In this document: piece by piece, positions 44,156 through 57,055 of the stretch
How positions within the stretch are numbered: the stretch's first letter is position 1
Layout: each line of letters starts with the position of its first letter
Made by a program: the position numbers and the translations under genes
Notes under the pieces: model-generated
Told to the model about the DNA's origin: nothing
Databases searched by the model: none
Seen by the model: only the letters and a program-made list of their open reading frames with translations
Assembly: GCA_013400155.1 (NCBI GenBank)
Contig: VXBM01000002.1
Span: 4,816,914-4,880,913, forward strand
Length of the DNA: 64,000 nt
Direction: 5' to 3'
DNA from: Helopsaltes ochotensis
Lineage: Eukaryota > Chordata > Aves > Passeriformes > Locustellidae

Positions 44156-47100
44156 CATCTTCTTTCCTTTCTCCCTGCCCACATGGGTGCCCAATTGGCC
44201 ACATCCTAAAGCACAGCCTGTGGCTGGAAAACACGAGCAGAACAAGGAATACATAGCCTATTCCTCCGTACAGCATCCCCCAGCTTGGTCCCTCTGTGAA
44301 GGATAAGTGTAAAACCGCAAGAGCTTGGGTCAACCTGCCAAGTGAGAGATGTCCAGGGATCTGAGCCCTGTTATATTAACCGGCACTTCTTGTGCCCAGT
44401 CCATGCTGCTTCCCCAGAACCGAGGCCAGCTGAAAGAGGGAAAACACCAACCCTGCCCTGGGGGTCCCACAGCCCCCCTGCACTGCAGCAGCCAAGTGTG
44501 TTCCCTGTCCTCCACTGGCCTGTGCTGTCCCCATGGCACTGAATGTCACTTCAAAGTCAGACTGAGCCCACACCTGGCTCTGAGTGTCCATTTCGTTCCA
44601 GCAGGAGCTCAGGGGTATATAATTTTGTTCATGTGCATGTTGTGAAGAGGTGTGAGCCTGGCTGGAGGTAACCACAGCTGAGTTCCCACCACACCTGGCT
44701 CCACTGCCCTCTTCAGGCCCCAGCCTCTGACTCCATTTGCCGCCTGCCTACAGAGAGGCACCCTGTGAAAATGTAACCCCAAACTCAGCCATCCCTGTGC
44801 ACAAGCATCGTCCAGCACTACCCACGGCACTCCGAGTCTGACACCAGAAAGGCGATACAGGAAACACCGTGGACAAGGTGGTGCCCACAGCCAAGTGCAC
44901 GTGGGTCCAAGTAATTTCATCACAGGAGGTATGTTGGAGGGGATGAAACATCCTCCTGGGAGCATCAGCTTTGTGTTTCTCTGCTTTCTAGGTTATGGCT
45001 TTTAACAGCAGCAGCTGTCTGCATGCGGCACGGAGGGTTTGTGTGTGGAGTCCTCACACAGCAGCAAAGTGACCACTTCTTTTCCAGGGCTTTGTAATGA
45101 GCTGCTAGGCGAGAGAGCCTGATCCCTGCCAGGTCCTGCCTGAGGAGAGAAAACTCCCACTTTTTTGACTAAAAAACCCCAATTTATTTATTTAAAATGC
45201 TGAAGGGTTTTGGGGAGACTTCACTACCAGCTCTGAGCACCACAGCAAGAGCTCCCCCAAGCCACACATGGAGTTCAGCACGGACAGATCCAGATCAGAG
45301 CAAGGACTTTCTCCAGTCTTCAGGGATACTGCCCTTCACCATAACTTTGTCCCCAAGACTGGGGGACAGTCCCATGAGGCTGTGCAGGAATAACTCCCAG
45401 GAAGAGTGTTGCCTATCATCCCTCAAAGACTCTAAGAGAGCCTGCCCTGACAAAGACCAGGAATATTTGCTTCCTGTGCTAATTGAGCAAAAACCAGCAT
45501 AACCTCACAGCACTTTGTCTGTGTTTAGGTTTGGTGTTTCACTTTCTACAGACTTTGTTGCAGAGCCTGAGGCAAGTGGAGGAAGGCACAAAAGGGTGGA
45601 AGTCAGGAGCAGCAGGAGGTTTTCATCAGAACCCCAAGGACCCCCATGCTGCACACACATTCAGAGGAGACATTCTGCCTCTTTCAGAGCAGGAAAACCC
45701 TGGCCAGAAGCAGAAGAGTTTCTGTATCCATCACGCTGGGGAAATAACAGTGGGTCGACTACGCCACTACCACACTGATGGCCACAACCTCTGGCTTATT
45801 TTGTAGGCAAATCCATGGCATTGGGCTGGAGATAAGTGTCCTCCTTGCACACCCACCCCTCAGAGCAGTATGTGGTGGCAGCATCCCTACATCCCAGTGT
45901 CTTGTGGCTCATAGTCCCTTTGATATCTTCATAAACATCACACCCAGACAGCCTCTCCCCTGCCAAAGCACTGCAGTATGTGCTTCAACACATGGAGCCC
46001 TTGATGGTCCAACCAGCTGCACATAGAGGGGATGTTTTCTCCCCCCAGGAACTTAAAGGGATGGACAGAGGGTGGGCAAATGAAGCCATCACTGCTACCA
46101 GCTTGTGCAGGTGAGCCAGTCCACCAGAAAATGGTGATGTCTCTGCAGAGATTTTGGCTGAGGATTCCATGCCCCCTGGAGATGCTCAGCTTTAAGTATG
46201 CGATCCAAGGTCACACCAGCTGAACCAGTGCAGGAGCAGGTGACACTTCGGTTTGGGCTTTGCTTACTCATGTCTTACAGAGATGTATTTTTACACCAAC
46301 ACTTTTCCTCCTAAAGTATCTTCCACTCAACAGCATCTGGCTCTGCAGTTTGGCCAAGGGCTGCACCAGAGCTTTGTCCTTGCTATACCATGTCCACTAA
46401 GATGTAATGGTTAGAAGAGCAGAGGTGATGCTGTGACCCATCCAGCTTCCACTTACCTCTCCCACATCAATTCCTCATCAGGGTGGGCAAGTTGACAGTG
46501 AGCCCTGTGATAATGTCCCACACAAGCAGCTCCAACCATGCTGTCCTGCCTGCAAGTGATAGGAATGGCAGAGCCTCACCAGGGAAAAGGACTAAAAGCT
46601 GTGAGGTACTCACAACCAACAAGGTTGGTCTAGCAGGTCCTAGAAAAGGGGTTAACAAAATACTTGAGACAGAAACAGGTTGAAATCAGCTGAGAAATCA
46701 AGGTGAGACTTGAAATGACAGCCAGCTGTGGACAGTCTAGTGTTTTCACAGTTTCTCAGCTTTGCATTATCCAAGGTCTCCTTCTCATTCTTGAACAAGC
46801 AGGTGACCAGCCCAGAAGCTGTTTAAGGTGATAATGAGGGATGTCTGTCTTCTCCAGCTGGGCTCCTGCATTCTGCCCACTCATTCTGTGATCCCAGACC
46901 TCCTTCACCCACCTGTAGAAAGGCAATGGATTTTATTTTGGGCTTCATGCTGGTTGTCATAGGGGCCAGTTTAGGCCCTTGTTCCTGCCGAACCCATCAC
47001 AGGCAGTGCCACACTTTGGCTGAGGTGCTGGATTGTTTTTGCTGTTTCTCACTGCTTATCTGGGACAACAACTGAGCCTTGGCACTTGTCCCAGGACAAA

Positions 47101-47550
47101 GAGGATGCTCCCATGCCACTTCCAACATTTCTGAGGTACAGAAAAGGGAGGATTTCCTCTGCTTGCCACTGGCACCACCACTGTCCTTGTCCAGGAGATC
47201 CCACATCTCCCCAGACTGCTCTGCTGCTTTCCTCCATCCTCTGCCCATTCCAGCTGCTCTTGCCTCATGCTCTTAGTCTTTCTGGTTAATTATTCTGGGC
47301 TGGGATTTGCTATGCTGGCTGGAAAGAGGCCACCAACCATGGGACATGGAGGAACACTGATTTCCAAGCACGCAGTGAGACCAGACAACACCCTGTCACT
47401 GCTCAGACCAGTGCTGAGCACATGCAAGCTGAGTGTTGGTTTCACAAAAGATTCTTTACAGGGCCTCTGATGAGTTCTCAGAGAACCTTCTGGTCACAGG
47501 CAGGCAAAGGCTTTGGGGCTGCTTTTGGTATGGATCAGCATCCAAACATC

Positions 47551-47815
47551 TGGAGATTTGTTATAGCAAAGGTGGGAAGGGACCTCAGAACCCAGCCATC
47601 CAAAATCCTGCAGGACTGTGACTAGCACTGGGTCAGGTTGGTCCTGCCTTGAAAACCCCTACAGATGGACCAACCCCATCTCTCCAGGTGTCCATCCCAA
47701 GGCTGCACCATCCAGCAGGGAAGAAGTCCTCCCTAACACCTATCCTGACTCTCTCAAGCCACCACGTGTGGCTGCTGCCCCACGTTACATCATCTGCTGC
47801 CGCTATCAAGGAAAG
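47551..47815 (-). mobile_element. Diverged CR1 LINE fragment
   Basis: Inverted and diverged: ggtgggaagggacctcagaa, ggtcctgccttgaaaacccc, gaagtcctccctaacaccta. The terminal microsatellite is not preserved. Confidence 0.75.
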
Positions 47816-48961
47816 TGTAACTCCAACATCTTTGTAACTACCCCTCTAGGGAGGTGTAAGCTGCAAATAGATCCCTGTTCAACCTCTTTTGGCCAAACTA
47901 ACCCAGCCCAGTTCCTTGCTGACCCCTCACCAGCACCTTCTGTGCTTCCCCCTCTCCCAGTCTGCATCTCTGCCTGACACAGAGCCTGCTCAGCCATTCC
48001 TCCCACCCTGCAGCCTCTTCTTGGTCTATCTGTGTTCAAACAGCAGGGATAGCACTTGGTCAAGGCCAAGCTGAAGAGGAGCTCCCAACCCCTTCCATGG
48101 CTTTGGTCCTTTCATTGGACCAAATGCCATGTGGCTACCACAGCCCTAGGCACCGCAAAGGGCAGAGGATAAAAGGTGTGGCAGAAAAATTAGTACCAGA
48201 GACCTCTGATATTTGGGTACCAAATCACAGGACGCAGCTAGCCCCATCCTGGGAGCTGTGCAGGACTTTGGGTGGCCCAGTGGGTGCAGGGCAGAGACAA
48301 GCAGCAGTGGAATGGCAGAGTCCATCCAGTATCACATGCCTGGAGTAGCTGCTTTGAGGACTGTGGTGAGTGCTTTCAAACTTTAATTCCTTTCCGTACG
48401 TCACTGCTCGTCTTCTCCAGCTCCGCCTTCCCCCAGGAGGACGAGCTGAAGCTAACTGAGAGAGACAAGGGCTCGGAGGTGTGCGCAGATGTTTGCTCAG
48501 ACGCATCAGATCGCTGCAAAGCTGCTTTTATGGGCATTTCGGAGCAGCTCCTGGCAGCACCGCCCAAGCCCAGCACTGTGGACGCCGCAGTGCCCCGTGA
48601 CGTGAACCCACCAAGTGGGCTCCCGACCAAAAACGGGTGAGGAGAGCTTGTGTTTACACAATTTGAATGAAAAGATAGCACCAAACAGAAAAGCCTGCTC
48701 GGAGCCAGGAGCAGGAACAATAAACCCGAACGCTTTCTCTGATGGGTTGCAGATGCAGCATTGCTGGCGATGCGGTGGAAAAAGCACAGCTCCATGGAGG
48801 GATTTGTCACTTAGTCACCTAGGAAATGAAGACAGGACTTTAGTCTGCCCCAAAACTCATACTTTTTTTTTTGCCTAGAAGATGAAATACAGAGAAGAAA
48901 GAAGACAATGCTCCTCCTTGCTTGTGCAGCACTGAAACAGTGCACTGTTATCTCTTTAGTT

Positions 48962-49006
48962 TCATAATTAATGTGTCATTTGCACTGCCAGGCATATTAA
49001 TTATGA
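48962..49006. promoter_or_regulatory. Candidate homeodomain-type element (11-bp inverted repeat)
   Basis: TCATAATTAAT (48962-48972) is perfectly mirrored by ATTAATTATGA (48996-49006) with a 23-bp spacer. Each arm carries TAATTA, the core bound by many homeodomain proteins. The surrounding ~150 bp is AT-rich and repeat-free within GC-richer DNA. Function is inferred only. Confidence 0.3.
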
Positions 49007-52000
49007 GGGAATTAAGCTGGGGGAATCCTTTATGGAGAATTTGTTAACTAAAGGCCCCAAACCAGTTCAGCCCTGTGCATGGGATGGTCACACACCTGAC
49101 TCTAGCACTCCTGCACTGAACTGCTGCCCAAGGGGCATCCATGGCTGATTTTTAATGAGGACTTTTTGAAGTGTGGGGTGCCGGCTGTCTCAGCTCCAGG
49201 TCCAGGTGTGCCCAGGCCTGGTGGATGTGTTGGAGCATCCGGGCTCTCCCTCTGTGTCCATTCCCTGCAACTCTGCCCACCATTGTTCAGCCATGAGAGC
49301 AGGTGAAGCCAGCACCATGGTGCTCCTGTGGGCTAAAATTCTCATAGTGCAGCTGGACCTCACCAACGATGGGGTCATTCCATTGCCTCATCCACAAAGG
49401 AGCTGGGAGCTGCCCAGGTTGCTGTGGTCCCATGCCAGCGGTAATGGAGGGATTTCTGCAGTTGAGTCTGTCCTTCCTCACTGGAGCCATGTCAGGAGCT
49501 GTCCCACTGGCAGAGGGACAGGCTCAAGGCTCCCCAGCCCCACTGTCACTGCCCCCGTCAGCAGACACAGCTCTACTCCGGTGCCTGGCACTCGGCATTA
49601 ATGAAGTGGCACCAGTGGTCACCAGAGCTGTCCCAGCAGCAGGGAGGCAGCACAGCACCTCTGGCAAGTCCTGCCGGGCCAGATCCTGCCCCTTCCCTGC
49701 TCTGCACTTGTTTGAGTGAGGTTTTGACCAGGTGCTCAGTGAGAATATTTGCTTCAGTGCCAACAGGGATGTGGAGCAGCAGGGACAGTGGCTTGACCCA
49801 GAGCACTAAGAGACAATCAGTGTTATTGGTGTCCTGAGCCTTCTTGTGTGGTCCTACCCCCAGGATCTGGCACAAGCCCCTCAGGGTGTGAGCAGATCCA
49901 GCTTTGGATCCTTCATTCAGGTGCTACCAAGTAAAATACCATGTCCCATCCTCTCCAGAGCCACCTCTGACAATCAACAGGGCTCTGCAGGCCTCATCCT
50001 CTGCTACATCATCTTCATCCCTAATTAACAGACATTATGGATGATATGGAGGGGAGAAATACTCCCAAAGTTTGCATTAGGTATCTGGACAGCCAAAGAG
50101 GGCCATCTCTGCAAGGCAGGAGATGGGCAGCTCTGAGCTGTGCCAAGTGATACATCCCCTGGTCACAGCAGAACACACCAACCCAAACTCCCCGAGAGGA
50201 AGGCGTCCCATTTTCACCAAGGTTATTAATGCCCAACGCCTCTGCACACTGGAGACCTTGTCAAACAAAACAAAAGGACTTGTTGTGAAGGGATCCTTGG
50301 CAACACAACCAACATACACACGACCTTCCAACATGTAAGACCCTAGCGAACAATTCTGCCACACACAGCATGGCTCAGCTCCCCAGCCACTGGCGCCGGC
50401 CTGGGATGCACCACGAGTCCCAAAGCCTGCTGGAGCATGCCAGAGAGCAAGAGGGGATGTGTGGGATGAGCATCACTCCAGCCTGGATGTGGCACTTTCT
50501 CTGTGGCAGCTGCAAGCTTGGAAAAGCTCTTTATCAGCTCACTTATCATGTCCTTCCCCAGGACACTCCCAGCTCCCATGGGTTTCCCTCAGGCAGCTCT
50601 CTGCACATCCACCCCAGGGTATGTGTCCATGGGTGCCCTCAAGGGTAGGAAAGAAGTCTCCTTGCAGCTTCCCTCCTCCTCCCTGCTGTTGTCCCGGTGT
50701 TGAGCACTGCAGAGAACAGCCGGGGACACCCCCAGTGTTAGACACCCTGTGTGATACTGCCCAGCAGGGGGGAGATCCATCCCAGCATGGATGTGGCACA
50801 TAGGAGACTTCCTGCTGCCGCCAGCCTCCCATCTCCTCTGGCCAAGCAGGACCCATGCTCCCCTCCTGGAGATGGCACTGCCCATCCAAGGGTGGTAATC
50901 TGCTGTGTAAGAGCTGCTGCCAGAACTCTGAAGTTCCTCAGTCATGTGAATAACGAGAGGTATTAACAGGGGGGGAGGATAAGAGCTAAATGAAGCATGG
51001 CTTTGCGAGAGGCTGCACCATCCACCCTGCTTGTCTTTGGGCAGAGAAGGGAAGGTGGAGGGCAGCACTGGGGCAGGCCAGGGATGGCAGCATGGCTCCG
51101 CTGTCCATCCTGGAGCTGGGGATACAGTGAAAGACAATGTGCCACAGCAACACCCTTCCCAGGGCTATTCCCACATGGGGGATGCACCACAGCCAAGGCT
51201 CCCGCACCACCTGCGGGGTTTTCACACACTCCTCAGCTTGGCCACAGCCTGGAGCTCCCGACAGGCACAGTTAGTGGCCTGTCCCTATCCCCAGGGCACC
51301 CCAAGTCTCACCCCTTGGAGGTTCCAGCCCTGGCAGCAAACCAACACAATACGTCTTCCCAGTTTTCGATCCCAGCAAGGCCAGACTTGTTTAAACTGGG
51401 TTGTTTAGATGACTTGGTGTGTATTGGACACCCAGCCTGAAAGATTCAGCTCATGATGAAAGTTTGGCAAAGCCCTAAAACCAGGGAAAACAAAGAGTTT
51501 TATCATGGGAAGCACTGATCCTTTAGATGAGCTGTATTTACTTCTGTCCTGCTTCAACCACAGGGTATAAACACCAAGGACTGACAGCACAAGGGCCGAT
51601 TTTCCAGAGCTGATCCCGTTGGCTGATGGGACAAGGTGTGGTGCAAAGTGCCCATGTTCCTGCAAGGAACATGCTGAGCTCTCATCTGCAGTCTAGGCAT
51701 TCCCCCCCAGATCCCTATCAAACACCCGTTGCGTCACTGACCATCACCAGCGCAAACTTCCCCCGAAAAATTCATTTTCACGCAAGGAATACAGCTTGGA
51801 AAATTCCAGCCTCAGGGGGAACGACAAGCAAGGGGCTGTGATGGAAACTATTTTGCAACCTTAATTATTTTACCCCAAAGGCTGGCAGCCTGTAATCGCA
51901 TTAGTCTCCTTGGGAAAGCCTGCGCCACCAGAGCCCCTCTTGCCCTCTTATCACTCCCCCCAGGCCCTGAAAAGAGCTCACAGGGAAGCTCGGGGGCCTG

Positions 52001-52082
52001 GTGAGCCCCTGCATGCAGCCTGCCAGGCAGATCCCGGGAATGCCTGATTTATAGTGTTATGCTTCATTCTGTTTACGCCAGG

Positions 52083-52727
52083 CGAGTTATTTAAAACGAG
52101 GAGAGTGAGAGGAGCCCGGGTTTTGTTTAAAAGTCCAGCAAGGAGATTTGCCTTAAATAGTCAAGAGCTGAGGTTGGAGGGGAAGCCGCCCGGCAGCACG
52201 GACCTCCGGGATGGGAGCGGAGCTGGCACCCGCGGCGGGAGCTGCCTGGCTCTGGGAGGGGTGGCAGAAGGCTCACGTTTAACCCCGGGGAGTTAAACCA
52301 TCCCCGCAGCCCCAGCTTTGAATGGCACTGGGGACGTGGCTCACCTCCACAACACGAAACACAGTGTTAGAGGAGGAACAGCACTGGTCTCACAACACTC
52401 CGAACCCTAGGGATGGCAATCCAAAAAGCTGCTCCACGGCCAGAATGGGCACAGTCATCCCAAAGGAAGCCATGCTCAGAGACTGGCACAGCCCCAGTTC
52501 TGGGCAGCCCCTGCCAGCCCTCGAGGCCTCCTCCTCAGGACAAGGCTCAGTGTGAGGCCGCTGTGCTGGAAGGGCCTCCCTCGGGGGACTGACATGAGCT
52601 TGGTTTGCTCGGTGCTGAGCACAGATCTGATTGCTCTCTATAAATACATCCGGGGTCAACACCAGGGACGGGGAAAAGCTATTTAAACTCAAGGGGGACG
52701 CTGGCAAAAACAAAAGGCTATATATAA
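52083..52727. promoter_or_regulatory. Candidate muscle-type enhancer motif cluster
   Basis: Within 650 bp are a CArG-like CCTTAAATAG (52151-52160, one mismatch to CC(A/T)6GG), CTATAAATAC (52638-52647, one mismatch to the MEF2 consensus), CTATTTAAAC (52679-52688) and CTATATATAA (52718-52727, full match to YTAWWWWTAR). It lies about 9 kb upstream of RBPMS2, a gene active in heart and smooth muscle. The link to RBPMS2 is inference. Confidence 0.25.
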
Positions 52728-55518
52728 ACTTTCCATGAGCAACGCCAGGCTGGAGGGAAGGTTTTAACTGCTCGAGCAGGGGGGTGGAGAAAGAGCCCCA
52801 CAAGAAGTGGGGTGAGGCAGTGGGATGGGGCCAGGCATGTTTCACTGTGTCCCCAGGGTGGGTAACCTCAGTTTCCCTCCATCGTCAAGACCAGTAAAAC
52901 CAGCTGAGGGGCCAGCAACTGGCCTTGGCACCACAGAGAGAGCTCCCAGCCTCACCCCAGGCAGGACAGCAAGGGGCAAGAAGCTCTTCAGATATTTTTC
53001 CATTTTCTTGACTTATTTGGTCAAAACTGCTGAGGAATTAATCAGAATAATGAGTAACCCCGGTGCCTCAACACCCTCAGCAGCAAGGGTTGACTGCTGA
53101 AAGGCTAAACTGTTGTCCCAAACTCCTTGCTTGGCCTTTCCCTGCATCGCTGCTAATGCCTGTATCCCACATAACTCCTGTCCCTCTGCCCATCCTGCAC
53201 CCCGAAGCTCTGCACCCACTGTTAGCACATCTTCTAAACCCTAACCCTGGAAATCTTGCCAATCCCTGAACCTCTCTGATCCCTGCACCCCAAGCATGAT
53301 GTCTGTACCCATTGGACCTACCTGCCAGATCCTTGAACACCAACAGTGGCATGTGGGACCAGCATGAGTGAAAAGCATTGCATTTGGAAGGTGTTTTGGG
53401 GATGGTGACGAGGAGGACAAGGAGCTACATGGTGGGGCAGGCTGGTGTCATGGCCCCAGTTAACAGGCAGGCTGATGGGTACTAACTTGACATTTTTTGG
53501 AACTTGTCTCAGACGGAACTGAGGCTGGGACATCACCAACCCCAGCATAACCCTTCACAGGGTGGGGGATGAAATGTTCAGAGAGCTTTAAAGCATTTCA
53601 GTGTCTCCCATGGAGCAAGGATGAATATTTCAGAGGAATGGGCACCCAAAAAAGAGGGCTGGGAGCCAACTGAGCATTGCAGCCACCCAGTCACCACAGC
53701 AGCCATGGTGTGGTCTGGCAGGGATGCTGCTGGGGATCGACTCGGAGCAGCCCATTGGAACATTGGCCAAGGAGGATGCTTCTTCTGGAGGTGTACCATG
53801 TCTTCCCACTCTGCTCCCGGGGATGCAACAGCCGTGGGGGTTTGTTCCCATGCACACAGCCATCCATTAGGTATCCCAGGTCACTGCAGAGTGGCTTCCT
53901 GGCAAGTGCCAAGGCAGACCCCATCTCCCCAGTTCCTCCCAGCTCCCCCCATCTCACTCATCCCCTCCAAGCAGTGTGGTCACTGTGCTCCCACACTGTC
54001 ACTTCCCATGCTGGGCTCACTGTGACAGGGGGAAGGTCGGTACGGAGGACATTGATTCCATCATGGGAAGTCCCTCACCTCACCCCAGTCCACACAATCT
54101 GGTCCATTCCAGGCTGTACGAGGAGGGATCTGACTCCATGGACAGTGAAGTGTGGGCTGTCCATAAGGCCCATAAACACTTGTCACTGTAAATTAAAGCA
54201 GAGCTTCCCATATCTGCCACTCTGCCAAATTCCCTAAGCCACAGCCCAGAGAGCAGCCCCACCGGCGCCGGTTTTGCAATGACCAGGGGAGTGTGGGGAG
54301 TCACGTCCTGGGTGAGAAGTTCAGGTCTGAGCCAGAAGAGCTTCTGAGGTAAAGGCTGTGGGATTTGGGATGCGCCGCCAAAGGATGCGCTGGCACCTCG
54401 CTATCCCTACCCAGCACGGAGCTGCAAGGCGCCAACAGGCACATCCCTCTTTCCTCCCAGCAGAGTGAGTGCAGGGCAGGACTCCAGTGTGCTGGGAAGG
54501 GGTTTTAACTCCTGCTATATCCCCCAGGAATGGTAGCAGCAGGCCCAGGAGCCAGCAGAGCAGGGATGTGGCTGGCTGATGGGAAACTTTGGGGTAGCAG
54601 GAGGGAAGGCAGCATGGCTGTCGGCACTGCTGCCACAGACTCAGCTCTCACTGGGGCCACATTCCCCAGGGACAGATAAAAGCTACCGTAAAAGGGGAGA
54701 CCTGTCACTCAGGCTGGCCTGGCTTGTCTCAGCACAGCGGGGGGAGTGGAGCACCACTCAGCAAGCGGGTGCCACTGCAGCTCCAGGGGCTGAGGGCCAC
54801 CTTATCGGCTGTGTCACAGCCTGGGTGCTCAGGGATTGCTGTGTGATGCCAGGGAAGGCACCAACTCACCAGGCACCTCTGAGCAGCCTCAGCTCCAGCC
54901 CCCATCAAACTGCACTGGCCACCCGGTCCGCACGCTGTGCCCGTGCCACTGCAGCCCTGCAGTGGGAAGTTGGGATGGCTCCTGGGTGAGCCCAGGGTTT
55001 TCAGGGGTACAGCCATGCTTGGTTCCCTCCATCACCCTCTGCACACAAGGCAGAGGGAGCTCAGACAAAGGGAAGGCAGGAGAGAGCAGCCCCCTCCAAA
55101 GGAGTAAGAAATGAGACCCTCAGTGCTCCCGGAGCAGAACACATCGGAGGAGCTGGGGGGGAAGCCACCAGCTGCAGCAGCTTTTGCTTACGATGAGCAA
55201 AACACTCAAGATCCATAAGCAGGAAGAGGCTCTTTTGGAGTGAACGGCAAAATATTGTCTTTGCACAGCTCAACTCCCCCGCCTGCGCCTTCTCCTTGAG
55301 GCCTCGGCAGCTCTCGGGGAGAAGGCTCCTTCCTGCTCACCCCTCCGCCGAGGGCCGGGCTCCTCCTCGCACTCAATTAGTGACTGGGGTCGGGGGTCAG
55401 GGGGCTTCCCGAGTTCACGGCGCCTATGGCCCAACGCTGCCGAGCGACTCCAGCACCGAGCGGCGCTACAGGGCAGCCCCCATGGTTATCCTGGGACACT
55501 CTGGGGACAACCAAATTT

Positions 55519-55541
55519 TGTGTGTGTGTGTGTGTGTGTGT
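55519..55541. repeat. (TG)11 microsatellite
   Basis: An uninterrupted TG dinucleotide run following AAATTT. It generates the Cys-Val-rich translations in overlapping open frames, which are not genes. Confidence 0.98.
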
Positions 55542-55869
55542 CCCGAGGTCTGCAAATTCCCCTCCTAACCACCAACTGCCGGGTCCCCCCTGCGCCCAGC
55601 TCCCTGCTTCGTTCCTCGCTCGACCTGACAGCCTCCAGCTGCCGGCCCAGCCCCCCTCACATCCCTCTGCAGAGCCTTTGCGGCTTCATCCCACCACTGG
55701 CAGGTTCGCAGGGGCGGAGGAGGAACCCACATCTCTCCAGCCCCATCCCAGCACCACCAAACTGACCTGGGCAGCCCCACGGCATGCCAGCCCCACTGCC
55801 AGCCCCCCACAGCCCCGTGCCAGCCCCATCCCTTCCTCTGCAGGCCGCGCTACAGCAGGCCAGTGGCCG

Positions 55870-55935
55870 CTATCAAATATTGATGGCCCTGTGTGGTAAA
55901 TAAGCATTATGAATTTATGACTTGCTGAATTAAAC
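55870..55935. promoter_or_regulatory. Candidate conserved AT-rich element
   Basis: A sharply AT-rich segment between GC-rich flanks. It contains ATCAAATATTGAT (near-palindrome), GTAAATA (forkhead core) and a homeodomain-like GAATTA. It is non-coding and not a known repeat to me. Confidence 0.25.
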
Positions 55936-56483
55936 AGGCCCTGCTTGGGCTGGCTGCTGTTCGGCGAGGCGGAAGGAACAGCGGCGCTGCTGGCACACGC
56001 AGCGGCAAAGGCACGGCCCCACAGCCGACCACATCCAGACCCAAACCAAGCCCAGGTTTTGGGAACAGCCAGAGCCCTGCAGCCCTGGGGAACTTGCACC
56101 AGGCAAAGGGTTCCTTCCCCTCCTGCAAAGGCCTAGCTGCCCTCTGCATTTCAGCTCTCCCCAGGGCAGCTGACAGAGCAAAATTCCTCCTCCTTGGAGC
56201 TGCAGTACCTCGGAACAGAGAGAAGGGAGTGAATTGAGGCTCAGGTTCACCGGTTTAAACAACACTGAGTCCAGCACTATGGTTATGTGAGTAACTGGGT
56301 TAATTAATAACACGGCAACTGTTGCCCGACACAGGAAAGAAGCACAAAATGATTCTGCTTGGTACAAAGGGGCTGGTGGAAAGTCACCTGTGAAAACCCC
56401 AGGCAGTGGGAAGGAGAGATGTCCAGCTCTGTTGAAAGAGGCTGGTTTCCTACAGACAATCCAACATGCTGGATGCAAGGAGA

Positions 56484-56625
56484 ACCATAGACTGGCTTGG
56501 GTCGGGAGGGACCTTAAAGCCCACCTCCTTCCAGTGCCCTGCCACAGACCTTCCTTCCACTGGACCAGGTTGTTCAGAGCCCTGTCCAACCTGATCTTGA
56601 ACACTCACAGGGATGGGTGTGAGAG
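56484..56625 (-). mobile_element. CR1 LINE 3' end fragment
   Basis: Inverted CR1: accatagactggcttgggtc, gggagggaccttaaagccca, ccactggaccaggttgttca, cctgatcttgaacactcaca. About 140 bp. Confidence 0.92.
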
Positions 56626-56924
56626 GGTGGCATGGCTTCACATCTCAGCCTGGACGATGTTTGGGTGTCCTTGTGAACATATTCACAAGAAGAGAGATGT
56701 AAGGACAGGATGACAGGAAAGGAGATGGGATAAACACCGCATCAGTGTGTGAGAAATCACCTAATGTGGGCCAGGGAGGTAAGTGCCAAAGGAAAAGCCA
56801 GGGGATGGGATTTCCAGGATTGACACAAGAGGGAGCACAGGGAAACATAAAAGCAGCGAGAAAGGCTCCCTGCCAGCACCATTTCCCAAGAGATCGCCAT
56901 GCAGGGCTGCTCCTGTTTATCAGG

Positions 56925-57055
56925 ACCATAGAATCACAGTTTGGCTTGGAAGGGACCTTCGGGATCATCTCATTCCACCCCCTGCCATTGGCTGGGACAC
57001 TTTACACTAGACCAGGTCGCTTCAAACTCCTTCCAGCCTTGACCTTGGATCAAGA
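56925..57055 (-). mobile_element. CR1 LINE 3' end fragment
   Basis: Inverted CR1: accatagaatcacagtttgg, cttggaagggaccttcggga, acactagaccaggtcgcttc. It lies 300 bp from another CR1 fragment in the same orientation. Confidence 0.93.

Noticed and set aside
55426..55899. Frames containing a CVCVCV run
   Set aside because: The run is a translated (TG)n microsatellite, not a cysteine-rich peptide gene.
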